Notes under the pieces: generated by a model
The model's input: only the letters and a program-made list of their open reading frames with translations
What the model was told of the DNA's origin: nothing
Database searches by the model: none
Part shown: in pieces, positions 11,018 to 20,668 of the stretch
Position numbering within the stretch: the first letter of the stretch is position 1
How the letters are laid out: every line of letters starts with the position of its first letter
Position numbers and translations under genes: made by a program
Assembly: GCA_015847255.1 (NCBI GenBank)
Contig: JADLZK010010194.1
Location: forward strand, 496,001 to 560,000
Reading direction: 5' to 3'
Source: Hyparrhenia diplandra
Taxonomy: Eukaryota; Streptophyta; Magnoliopsida; Poales; Poaceae
DNA length: 64,000 bases

Positions 11018-11340
11018 AACTCGGACCTCACGGACTATCCGATAGCGACTCACCAGGGCACTCAATCTCGGCTAACGAGGCAAGATCGAGCTCGAGCTCA
11101 CCACCTCTGCGAACAATCGCCAGAGAAGCGGGTCGATGAGCCCACGAAAATTCTAAAAAGCCTCCGCGAGAATCTACTATTCTCACGGGCCTGGGAAACT
11201 ACACAGGTAAGGTGCGCTTCGCACTTGTAGCACCACGAACAAACATCAATCCTTAGGCGAGGGTCCCCAGCTGCGGAGAAAGCCACCGCGCGAGCAGCAT
11301 GCGGGAGAGACCTCTTCTCCCCCAAATGCTCGGGGGCTCT
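11018..11340 (+). other. Tat-1 3' untranslated region with polypurine tract
   Basis: The reverse complement of this segment matches Tat-2 at about 27489-27800 (shared landmark GGTGAGCTCGAGCTCGATCT), so it is element sequence. It ends in the polypurine tract GCTCGGGGGCTCT (11328-11340), directly abutting the LTR start TGTGGGGGATCG. The left boundary with the 518-bp repeats is abrupt. Confidence 0.75.
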
Positions 11341-12444
11341 TGTGGGGGATCGATATTTGGGATACCCATATGCAAGCTCCCAACTCGCTATCAACAAAAA
11401 CGCGACTCCGGACCCCGATCGCACGAGAGACAAGGCGTCCCACCATGGTGCTCGAAGTCTTCACCACACATGAGCTCTCCACGCGAGGACAAGCCTCCAC
11501 CTCGCTCGAGCTCTCGCGAACGAGCTCCTTGGACGAAGATCCACCGTTCCGCTTCGTTCGAGCTCTCCCGACAACGAGCTCCCCCGCCTTCGACACGCTC
11601 GACCTCGCCGGGGACCTCTTTCCGCCCGCTCGAGCTCCCCCGCGACGAGCCTTATGACGATGACCACGGAGAGCTCATCCGTCCGCCTTCCGGAGAAGCT
11701 GCGTGTACGGGAGTTGGTCAACAACTCACGACAAGCTCAACAACTCTCGACAACCATTTGTAGCCACGCCCGGGCTACGATGCGGAAAGAGCTGTCGGTG
11801 GTCACCTCGCCATGCCCCGTCAACTCCAACAACTCCGCCACGGTGTTGGGGGTACATACGGGGTATGCCCTCCCCATCCACGGTATGGGCGCGCCCATGC
11901 CGAGAAGACGTCTTCCAACTACGATTAGAGGCGGGCGGCGCCTGACCACCGCCCAAACCACGATTCCCGCGTACGGCGACGACCAATTTTGACACCCGAA
12001 GCACTCTGGAGCTCAAAGGGAGCTCTCGCCCGCGGTGAGCTCTCATCGAGAGCTCTTCCCCTGCGTCTACCGCCGTACATGTTTCTTCGTTTCTTCAAGC
12101 CTTCAACCCGAGGGAGCTCATGTTCCCTGCCCCCTTGCGACTATAAAGGGGAGGTAGGCCTCTGGGTTGAGGCAAGGTTCAACACTTAGCTTCATAGCAT
12201 CTCACTCACCCACTCGATATTGGCACTAGCCTCAATCATAGAGACTTGGGAGTCTTCTCCCTCTCTCGCCTCGCTTGTACTAGCCCCGGTATGAGCATTT
12301 GAGCTCGGATAGTGATCACACTGGACTAGGGGAGCGATTAGCCCCGAACCAAAGTATAAATCTTGTGTCATTGTCTCTAGAGCTAGGCCATCGGAGCACG
12401 CATTAGCCGGACATTCTTTGTGACGGTGGTATTAGACCACGACA
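11341..12444 (+). repeat. Tat-1 3' LTR
   Basis: 1104 bp, from TGTGGGGGATCGATATTTGG (11341) to ATTAGACCACGACA (12444). A TATA box (CTATAAAGG) is at about 12141. U3 contains an unusual density of the palindrome GAGCTC (at least seven between 11460 and 11680). Reverse-complement homologues of its U3 occur at 26761-27488 (Tat-2) and 60181-60274 (Tat-3). Immediately downstream the sequence becomes a B-family LTR on the opposite strand, suggesting Tat-1 inserted into that LTR. The matching left half would lie outside the window. Confidence 0.8.
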
Positions 12445-12616
12445 AGAATGAATATTCCTAAGATACTCCTAATCATATATGTCAAATGAATACTACAATT
12501 AGTGCAATACATCTAGCTATCATGGCAAGGTTGAATTACTTCTACACATGGCAAGCATTACCAATAACAACCAAGGACAAAACTTGATCATTACCGTAAT
12601 AATAAACTTCGACTAG
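12445..12616 (-). mobile_element. B-family LTR fragment, part 1
   Basis: The reverse complement matches B's LTR at about 43475-43640 and 50860-51040 (landmarks GACTAGTCGAG, TTGTTATTGGTAATGCTTGC, TAGCTAGATGTATTGCAC). It continues at 20531-20668 after element E; the two pieces are adjacent in the B LTR and were split by E. Confidence 0.85.
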
Positions 12617-13437
12617 TGTTGGCATTTCTTAAGCGCAATCAAAGGAAACGGGTATAAAACGCATCCCCAATAACTTGGCGCCAAAAATGTGCGTGACATT
12701 CCCAAGTAAAACCACCATGTCGGTGATCCAAAAGGGATTGTCAACGGGATAGATCTTGCCATATTAGATATTTCATCCGCAAGCGCACGGATCTAACCAA
12801 GAACTAAGAAGAAGAAGAAAAAGAAGAAGTAGAAGAAGAGAGAGGTAGAGGTGGTAGAGAGAGGAAGATTGCTGGTTTCTTTGGACTCCAAGTGGTGTGT
12901 GTTGAGAGAGGAGGAGAGGAGGACTACTTATACACTTGGAGGAGGGGCCTAAATGCTAATTTATACAAAAAACCGACACAGTAAACCTTCCTAATCTGAG
13001 CAAACCGACCATCCCACGGCGGGAATCCCCATTTGGCGAGGTGCACGAACCGCCTCCCGAGGTTGGGCGAAACCGCCTCGGGGAGGGTGCGGCCGCACTA
13101 GGTGGTCTTGCGCGCCCCCGGGCTCGGCTTTGGCCGGGTTTCGGTGGGGTGTCTTCCTTCGTCTTGAAAAGTTGTGGGCTGGGCTTGGCTTGGCCCAATT
13201 TTGATGTTTTGGGTCGATTTGCTCTGGGCTTGTGTTTTGCAATAATGCGCTTTCCCCGGATGGCGTACTTTGGTCGATTTTCCACTTGCTTTTATTATAA
13301 ATCTGCAAAATAAAATACTAGACACTACAAGTGGAATTTTATTAGTGATAAATGCATATGAGTACAAAAGGTATAGTTTTACTCCCTTTATGGTAGTAAG
13401 TTGTGGGGGAAAAATATGTCGTTGGTGGTCGTCAACA
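12617..13437 (-). repeat. Element E 3' LTR (internally deleted)
   Basis: 821 bp against 1677 bp for its partner. The sequence equivalent to about 19027-19885 is missing; the join lies at ACGGATCT/AACCAAGAAC near 12797. It retains a (GAA)n-rich tract (about 12805-12845), the TATA box (TACTTATA on +, 12925-12932), the GC palindrome GTGCGGCCGCAC (13087-13098) and the outer end GTCAACA (13437). Confidence 0.85.
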
Positions 13438-13453
13438 AACTCCCCCAAGCTTA
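13438..13453 (-). promoter_or_regulatory. Element E polypurine tract
   Basis: On the minus strand it reads AAGCTTGGGGGAGTT directly before the 3' LTR. It is the usual primer for plus-strand DNA synthesis. Nearly the same tract precedes the 3' LTRs of A, B, C and D. Confidence 0.8.
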
Positions 13454-13802
13454 CCCTTTGCGCGTCCTCGAGCAAAAAAGAGATAAGTACTTGGTTGTTG
13501 ATCGGGGAGTTGCTACTATGCCGATTACGTTTTACAAGTGCCAGGGTTATAATAAGATTTTCTACTAGAGTTTGAATAAAATGGCACATCTTTTTCCCAC
13601 CCTTTATTACCTTTCATCGTAGCGGGGCTTTCTAGCTTTTCTCAAAGTCTTGGGCGGTTGCGGATAGAACGGTTATAACGAGAGATGCTTATCATTCATC
13701 CTTTTGATCAACTTTTTATCGGGGTTTATTTATTTAGATAATATTTTTTTTTTTTTGAGAAAGTATGGGCTTTATTGCTATATATATATATATATATATT
13801 TG

Positions 13803-13911
13803 GAGAGGTGGGCTCTTCTCGCCCTAGACTTTTGTCTTTTATTTCCTCTCTTTCCCTTTTTTTAGAGATGTGGGCTCTACTCGCCCTCGGACACTTGTCC
13901 ATTTTCATCTC
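13803..13911 (-). repeat. Three-stem repeat module, element E (2 units)
   Basis: Units at 13803-13850 and 13865-13911. On the sense (minus) strand each has an outer stem (GAGAGG/CCTCTC in one, GAGATG/CATCTC in the other), a hairpin GGAC-AAGT-GTCC or AGAC-AAAA-GTCT, and a hairpin GGGC-GAGTAGA-GCCC (loop GAGAAGA in one). T-rich or A-rich linkers separate them. They lie about 365 bp upstream of the polypurine tract. The same module occurs in A, B and C. Confidence 0.8.
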
Positions 13912-14297
13912 TTTTTCTTTTTAGCATAGCCCATATCATTTCTCTTTTCTTTCAAAGTAGATTCCCCGGATGTCAAGTTTTCTCTTTTTTTTTTTGGACG
14001 AAGTCATAGCAAATCCATTTGTACCATATCATACTTGGCAACAACTTAGACTAGATAGAGCCTATGCAACCCACATGAATCGGGTTTTTCGGGATGAGTT
14101 TTTAGACTTAGCCACTAAACCCAAACTTTAGAGAAATTTGAATTATAAACTAGGCACGAGGCAAAACATAAGACAGGAGCAACTATTCATCATTTCAACA
14201 AGGGACTAAGACTAAACATTTTTATAGCTCATATATATATAAACATTAAGGCACATAGAAGAGCTACTTATTCTATTTTTGGATTTTTTTTTTAGTT
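13912..14297. other. Element E 3' untranslated AT-rich region
   Basis: Non-coding, with several poly-T runs on + (poly-A in sense). A (TA)n run lies just before the module (13780-13799). Landmarks such as the GCATGCAATGCAATG region near 14370 precede the degenerate 3' ORF. Confidence 0.5.
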
Positions 14298-16060
14298 TTA
14301 CCCTTTTTTTTTCAATGCGGGATTGCTGAAATTTAAACATGCTAAAATGAAATAAAATTTGATGGAAGTAAACATGCAATGCAATGATACTGTGGGGGTC
14401 CTCCCCAAGCTATCTGGAGGCCCTCTTGATCGGGATCGAAGCCTTGGTACCTCGGAATGCTTCCTCACGTGCATTGCGGTAGCCATGTTGGACTCCAATT
14501 GGGTCCATCTCTGCCGACTCTGCTTTGCTCCAGTTCTGCTTTGCCAGCATGCGGTGTTTTGCACATGGGAATTGAGCGTGTGCTCAATGTTCCTAGTGCG
14601 GGACGTCGAAATCTTGCCATTTGGATACCGATAGCCTCCACCCCTTGTGGTGGGCTGTCTTTGGCCGGACCGGTGGGGGCATATCGTCGGAGCTGTCGTC
14701 AAAGTCAAATCTGTTGGCCCTCCATCTTCTTTGTATCTCCTTGAGGCCACTCGATGGTGCCGGTATCTAAGGCGGCGGCTCCCACCTAGGATCATACCCG
14801 GGTATTACCCACAGGGTCCCCATAGGATGAGGCCATCTTTGCTGGAACACCGGTGTGAGGCGTGGGCGCCAGGCGTGGCGTGAAGTAGGGCCCATGGGAG
14901 GAGGATCCGACCTCAGGTCCTCCTACCCAGCTGCGTGAAGAAGCGATGGGGTGTCTTTCTGCGCAAGCTATCGGTAGTCTCAAGCTCAAATGTTAGTACA
15001 CTGGCTTTTATACAAGCGTAAGTCCGGGTTAGGTAACCGAACTATAGTTGCATAGCCGGGGAAAAGATGACCAAGCTCGCCCGGATGGTAAAATCTTAAC
15101 TAAGTGCCCCTGCACAAGCTGCGCAACAGTCAAAATCCACAGGTGTGGAAATGTACTCTATCTGCTGATTATCCAAAGCTCCAATCGCGAAGCGAGGCGT
15201 GTGATAAGAAATGTGCGGGTGGCAGGGAACAGCAACTTTTGTGATAATATGCAAAAAGTTCACGCACATCTCTACTGCTGGAGCTACTTTCTCCTTGTGG
15301 ACAATAGCATAGAGTAATTTTAATTCAACCTCATTCACCCATCTAACCCCGTGTCTAGGAAACAAAGTCGGCGAGATCCGGCGATGGATATATCTAAGTG
15401 ATGGGTCTTTGGATGCGTGAGTGGCGAGGTTTGAAAGTACCGGCCTCATGAGCACGGATATCTCCTCCCAAAAGTGGTTTCGACAAAGCCGGGAAGAGCA
15501 AACATCTATGTTTAGTGCACATCTATAGCTGCTGAAACCCCCGGTGACGAGCTAGATCCGCCCACGTGACATGATAGAGTGTACCAAAAAGCGAGAAAAG
15601 AAATTCCTAGCTGGTCCTCTACTAGTGTGCACAAGAACTGTATTGTCGGGAGGCGAGAACCTTCCTCCTCAAGAGGGGAATATCTTTGCCACCGACCGCT
15701 CTCAAAGGATAGGGAATTCATCGTCCATACCTGTTTGTTCGAGGAGCTCGGAGTCGATTCCGGGCATGTCTTTGGAACACACGCGGTCCTTGAGTAGAGA
15801 TATGCTTGCATCTCCCGATCTCCACGGATGTCGAGGTGCGGCGCGTCGGCCGTCGATTGTCGGGGGGAGCTTGAGCTTCTTCCTCCCGGCGGGTGCGGCG
15901 TCTTCTTGCATGGGGAGCCTTCGAGATCGTCGAAGTTGAGGGCGGAGCTTGTGCTTGTTTGACGTGAGCTATGTCTTGACGACCGCCTCAACCCGTGAAG
16001 ATCTTTGACTTTCGTCATGGCTCTTTGCAAAAACGTTTGAGCAAGACCTCGGGTGTGCAA
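14298..16060 (-). pseudogene. Element E 3' ORF, ATHILA ORF-1-like
   Basis: Starts with ATG at 16058-16060 (MHTRGLAQTF). Following frames across several shifts gives LKDRVCSKDMPG (about 15780), EEEGSRLPTIQFLCTL (about 15660), SLRYIHRRISPTLFPRHGVR (about 15390) and FLHIITKVAVP then IGALDNQQIEYIS (about 15130-15250). These are recognisable motifs of the plant 'Arabidopsis retrotransposon ORF-1' (ATHILA) family found in Athila-lineage elements. The tail near 14400-14500 is less certain. Its role is unknown; in some Athila elements the extra 3' ORF has been compared to env. At least three frameshifts and stops break it. A TATA box lies ~150 bp upstream. Confidence 0.6.
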
Positions 16061-16206
16061 GGGTTAGTCGAAAGTATGAACTTTCACACCGCGATCTTGC
16101 TTGGCACAATGTTTTTGATGGAGAAAATGGAGTGTAGAACAAGTGGGAGAGAGTGTGAGAGTGAGAAAGTGTGAAAATGAGAGGTGGGTGCTCTCACACC
16201 GGTGCT

Positions 16207-16340
16207 CGGGCTATTTATAGCCGAGCCAACGGCCGGGGCCGCTCCACACAAGCGGCTAGGAGCCGTTGGCGGCGGGCCCGCGCGGGGCGCGGCGGGGGTG
16301 CGGGCGCACCTTGGGGTGCACGCGTACCCCGAGGCGCTTC
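16207..16340 (-). promoter_or_regulatory. TATA promoter upstream of element E 3' ORF
   Basis: On the minus strand CTATAAATAG (16211-16220) is followed by a CT-rich leader (CACACTTTCTCACTCTCAC) and the ORF start at 16060. Directly upstream is a GC-rich block (about 16225-16335, including GGGCCCGCGCGGGG). The arrangement resembles an LTR core promoter but sits inside the element. Confidence 0.55.
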
Positions 16341-16429
16341 TTTGCGTCCTTTGGCGTGGCGTGCACAACGGTCACGAAAAGTTCGTGGCCGTTGTTTGCT
16401 TCTTATTTGGTTCGACCGTTTTTCTCCCC

Positions 16430-16760
16430 TTTTTAAATTTCTCCAAAAATTTTCAAATATAAATTTATTTTTAAATAGAAAAATTATTTTAAAAATATTT
16501 TTGTATATATTTTTTATGTAGGAAATATTTTCTCTATTTTTCATGAAAGAATTTATTTTATTTATAAAAACTTTTTATTTTAGTTTTCGAAAATATTTAC
16601 TTATAGATTTTATGTAATAAATATTTTTTTGTTTATTTTGATAATAAAATATTTTATAAAAACAAACTTTTTTTTTTAAATATACCCCATTTTTTTTCTT
16701 TTTAAATATACCCCATTTTTTTCTTTTTTGAATATACCCCATTTTTTTTTAGGGCGGGGT
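16430..16760. repeat. AT-rich spacer with 26-bp triplication
   Basis: Very AT-rich. 16678-16750 contains three tandem copies of AAATATACCCCATTTTTTTT plus a CTTTT linker. There is no coding potential. It separates the protease tract from the promoter of the 3' ORF, where RT, RNase H and integrase would normally lie. Confidence 0.7.
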
Positions 16761-16859
16761 TATTTATAGTCGGCTGTCGACTCTCCCCGCTCATCGGCGG
16801 GAAGCACCTACTCAGGGGGTCTCGGAGTCGAGATCCTTCAACACTCCCACCGGTTTCGA

Positions 16860-17361
16860 TGATGATGATATCGGGTGTGTTATTGTTTGTACCCAATGAA
16901 TGGACACTTCACCGCCTTACTCTCGGCGTGAAAGATTATGAAGCCTTTCCCCATGTAGATATCGGCCTTGGCCGTATAGAGAAAACGGCCTCCCGGGGAG
17001 GAGAGAGCGTATCCTCGATGGGCCCATATCCGGGATCACAAAATCTGCGGGGATGTACTCCGCGTCGTATTTTGACTAGCACGTCTTCGAGTATTCCCTC
17101 AGGCCGCCTTGTTGATTGATACGCCATTTGGAGGACGAAGTTGGCGGGAGTAAGTGTTCCTCCATGGATTTTGTTGAAGGTGGCCTTGGACATCACATTG
17201 ATATCTGGCCCCGAGGTCACGAGAATGCATTGACGAAGGTGTGGGGGCCGGGGCGCGGTGATAAAGCGGGGCGTCGGGGTCGCTCTTCTTGGCAAAGAAT
17301 GGCGAGCTCCACAGGGGATCTTCTTCGGCTCATTGGGTTGGATCGAGCCTCGAGATATCAT
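16860..17361 (-). pseudogene. Element E aspartic protease region
   Basis: The minus-strand reading contains PDINVMSKATFNKIHGG, then LTPANFVLQMAYQSTR and RPEGILEDVLVKI, the usual pattern of the Athila-lineage retropepsin (CDLG-SVN-MPK ... QMADQS-R-PEGI-EDV-VK). The catalytic Asp-Thr/Ser-Gly is degraded (TSGPD in place of DLGAS). Retropepsin would cleave the Gag-Pol polyprotein. The downstream frame is broken. Confidence 0.7.
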
Positions 17362-17579
17362 GTTAACCGACTCGTGCGGGACCTCGGGTTGCCCGGGATC
17401 CTACCCGAAGTGGATTAAGCGGCACTTGGGCACAATCACGGGCCGGTTGTGTTTCTATCATCTTGTTGAAACCGGAAGTTGGTTTTTCACGGTGACGTCA
17501 ACCCTTGAGCTTATTATTCACTCCTTCAAGGATCTTGTCTTGATGGCTCATCTTTTGGTGAGATTTTCATTAATTTTGG

Positions 17580-18704
17580 CTTGGCCCGATGCGGGTCCTT
17601 CAATGACGGTGACCGGGGTTGTAATTGGAGTTGTACCCCTGGTTACCTTGGAATGGTGGCTGGATGGTTATTCCGAGCCTGGCGAGGTTGGCGATACCGT
17701 TCTTTGTTGTTGATGAAGGCGGCTTCTTCACGGGTCTCGAGGCGATTATCCCCCAGTGGCCAACTTCACCACACGTCTCACAGGTCATGTGAGCATACGT
17801 GGCGTAAAGCGGGCGCCGCTGGGTAGTTGAGTGCGTCTTTGCGCTCCTCCGGCTTCTTCCGCCGATAGATCCATTTTTGCGGCAACCATATCCGCCTCCT
17901 TCACGGTATGCATGCCTTTTTGTGTTTTGGCTGGGGCTCTGTCTTCTCCCGGCTCGATTTGCCACCATTTTGTCGATCGGGGCTGTTGCCCGATCTATGG
18001 TGGCGATAGAAATGCGCCACCGGCGGCGGCGTCAAGGCGCCCCGCCGATATGGCCGTGAGACCATTGTAGAAGTTTTGGAGCACCCGCCGAGTTCTCCAT
18101 CCCGTGGTGCGGGCATGCTAGAATGTATTCTGCGGCCTCTCCCACGCCTCGGAATGGGTTCCATTCTTTGTCTCGCTGGAAATTGGCGATCCTCCCCTCG
18201 GGGCATTGGTTTTGTCCATGGGGAAGAACTTAGCCGAGAACGCCGCGGAGCACTTGGCCCACGTGCGACAACTTCCTTGTCCTTGTAGAACCACTATTTC
18301 GCCTTCCCCACGAGGGAGAAAGGAAACAAACGGGCGATAACGTCGGGTTCGGCGTCCTTGATGGCGATTGTGTCGCACGGCTCAAGGAAGTGTTGGAGAT
18401 GGCGTTGGCGTCCTCGCTAGGCGATCCATGGAATGGGCGCACGCACCATAGTGATCCGCCCAGTCGCGCGAGTTCAAAGTTTTTGTCGCCACATTCACCA
18501 CCGGCCTAGTGGGCACGTTGGTGACTGCGGGGAGAGAAATCGCGCGGCGATTTCCCGGCCATGGCTTGAGATGCGGTTGGTGCGGGGATGTCGGTCTCGT
18601 ATCGGGGTTCGGCCGAAGAAGAAGCGGCACGAGACCTGTTCTTCCTTAGGAGTGCCTACGGATCGGAGATGAAGTTTTCCGACGGTAGGAAGCACGACAT
18701 ACAC
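17580..18704 (-). pseudogene. Element E gag (frameshifted)
   Basis: Gag forms the virus-like particle that packages element RNA. Visible on the minus strand: a start-like ATG at 18704, capsid-like phrases around GSPSEDANA (about 18430) and HSEAWERPQNTF (about 18130), a zinc knuckle CETCGEVGH (about 17770) and the post-knuckle Asn/Gln/Gly-rich GNQGYNSNYNPGHRH (about 17610). Frames change repeatedly, and the last knuckle Cys needs a frame shift. The order and motif style match element B's gag. Confidence 0.7.
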
Positions 18705-18828
18705 TATCTGTTTTCATCCACAACAGGAGAAAACATAAAAAAGATTAGCTTTGTATGAGCAAATGGTAGCCACGCGACACAGTTCATATTCATAGCCAGC
18801 TATTTATTATTTTTTTTTCACAATGCCT

Positions 18829-18846
18829 TCCCGGCAACGTCGCGAG
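18829..18846 (-). promoter_or_regulatory. Element E primer-binding site (tRNA-Asp type)
   Basis: On the minus strand, just after the 5' LTR end AATGCCAACA and AGCATTT, it reads CTCGCGACGTTGCCGGGA, close to TGGCGCCGTTGCCGGGGA, which is complementary to the 3' end of plant tRNA-Asp. It is slightly decayed. Confidence 0.7.
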
Positions 18847-18853
18847 AAATGCT

Positions 18854-20530
18854 TGTTGGCATTTCTTAGCGCAATCAAAGGAAAGCAGTATAAAACCCAT
18901 CCCCAATAACGGCGCGAGAAATGCGCTCGCCGACATTCCCAAGTAAAACCACCATGTCGGTGATCAAAGGGATTGTCAACGGGATAGATCTTGCCATCTT
19001 AGATATTTCATCCATAGCGCACGGATCTATCATTGTAGCATTTCACCCGGAAGTATTCGGGGTATCGTTATTTATATTTTCCCAAAGGAAGGCATGTGAT
19101 TAATAAGCTAGCATGGCATCGAATAGAGGAACATGTGTTTGCTTAGACCAAATTGTTCATAACAGGGGTAAGCAATAACGGTTTTTGGATAGTGTGACAC
19201 ACACTTAAGAATCCACCAGCAAAAGGATAAAGAAAATAGATAAAGAATAAATGAATAACCTAATGGAGTAATTCTAATGTATCTAGTCATGGCCATACAA
19301 ATGAATAGTTAGGATCATATGCAAACTGATTTAATCATGGTTAAGTCTAGGATACCGGGGAGACCCCACCGGGAAGTCTGCTTCCCACCAAGGCATTTAC
19401 GAACTCCTACAGAACATACGAACGTGGGGGGATTTCAAGGGACGGTCAAGGCTTGTCACGACCCAGCCGCCTACCCCCTCAACCGTGGCATGCCCTCATA
19501 TTCGCAGGTGTCATAATACCCGGGCACCATGCCCGCATATCAAAAGCACTACTCTTGTCCCCCAGGATCCCCACTCGTCGAATGGACGGACTAGAACAAG
19601 AGCAAACCCGAAGGAACAACGAACCGATATCCCACCTCTAATCAAGTTAGGCATATGATGATCGATGATGAACTGAGATGAACTTGTCAAGATTATGATA
19701 TGTAAACTATATACTAGTTCATATACCAACACAAGAACATGAACAAGACTATACTCTAGTTCATAAGTTAGGCCAAGAACATAGATATAAGACTTGCAAA
19801 TAGAAGAATGCTCCATTGAGAAGATATATTACCAAGGCACTTTCTTCTAGGAGACAAGCCCTCCTTGTAGCTCTTCTACTCCAAGTGCTAACCAAGAACT
19901 AAGAAGAAGAAGAAAGAAGAAGTAGAAGAAGAGAGAGAGGTAGAGGTGATAGAGAGAGGAAGATTCTTTGGTTTCTTTGGACTCCAAGTGGTGTGTGTTG
20001 AGAGAGGAGGAGAGGGGGACTACTTATACACTTGGAGGAGGGGCCTAAATGCTAATTTACACCAAAACCGACACAGTAAACCTTCCTAATCTGAGCAAAA
20101 CCGACCATCCCACGGCGGGAATCCCCATTTGGCGGTGCACGAATCGCCTCCCGAGGTTGGGCGAAACCGCCTCGGGGAGGGTGCGGCCGCGCAGGTGGTG
20201 CGCGCACCCCCTAGGCTCGGCCTGGCCCGGGTTTCGGTGGGGTGTCTTCCTTCGTCTTGAAAAGTTGTGGGGCGGGCTTGGCTCGGCCCAATTTTGATGT
20301 TTTGGGTCGATTTGCTTACGGGCTTGTGTTTTGCAATAATGCGCTTTCCGGATGGCGTACTTTGGTCGATTTTCCACTTGCTTTTTATTATAAATCTGCA
20401 AAATAAAATACTAGACACTACAAGTGGAATTTTATTAGTGATAAATGCATATGAGTATAAAAGGTATAGTTTTACTCCCTTTATGGTAGTAAGTTGACGG
20501 GGAAAAATATGTCGTTGGTGACCGTCAACA
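18854..20530 (-). repeat. Element E 5' LTR
   Basis: 1677 bp, outer end GTCAACA at 20530, inner end TGTTGGCATT (on +) at 18854. The TATA box is TACTTATA (on +) at 20021-20028, with a GC-rich island GTGCGGCCGCGCA at about 20181 upstream. A (GAA)n tract lies in the transcribed part (about 19905-19935). A terminal hairpin TTGACGG/CCGTCAA is at 20494-20528. Confidence 0.88.
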
Positions 20531-20668
20531 ACTAGTCCTACATTCGGAGGGTGGATTCCAAAGGACTCAACAGGGATTTGTCACTCCCGCGATCTACCAC
20601 ACGGCCCGGAATATAGGGTGCAATTGCAGATAAACGTTGTATAAACACCACGTTTACACATTGCTTAT
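20531..20668 (-). mobile_element. B-family LTR fragment, part 2
   Basis: Continues the fragment at 12445-12616. The reverse complement matches B's LTR around 43340-43480 (GTAAACGTGGTGTTTATACA, GGGCCGTGTGGTAGATCGCG). It is cut at 20668 by the 5' LTR of element D. Confidence 0.85.

Larger units (their letters stand above)
1..12444 (+). mobile_element. Tat-1: Tat-lineage Ty3/gypsy LTR retrotransposon, 3' half, interrupted
   Basis: Parts in order: RNase H tail and integrase on + (1-1387), spacer, antisense accessory ORF on - (1886-4731), 3' untranslated segment with polypurine tract (11018-11340) and 3' LTR (11341-12444). The order integrase, antisense ORF, 3' LTR is a known feature of Tat-lineage plant elements. 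The stretch 4732-11017 is foreign: CACTA end, LTR-G, MITE and tandem repeats. Compared with Tat-2 (27.5-31.6 kb), the segment equivalent to about 27.80-28.68 kb is missing, so insertion was accompanied by loss. The 5' LTR, gag, protease and most of RT lie outside the window to the left. Coding tracts are GC-rich, unlike the AT-rich Athila-type neighbours. That the two flanks belong to one copy is inferred from order and orientation. Confidence 0.75.
12617..20530 (-). mobile_element. Element E: Athila-type element lacking RT, RNase H and integrase
   Basis: Order on the minus strand: 5' LTR (20530-18854), tRNA-Asp primer site, gag, protease, AT-rich spacer, TATA box, a separate 3' ORF (ATHILA ORF-1-like), structured repeat units, polypurine tract, 3' LTR (13437-12617). 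The LTRs start TGTTGACG and end AATGCCAACA. A perfect 5-bp target duplication ACTAG flanks it (12612-12616 and 20531-20535). It sits inside a B-family LTR. The polymerase genes are absent, so it could only have moved with help in trans. Confidence 0.88.
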
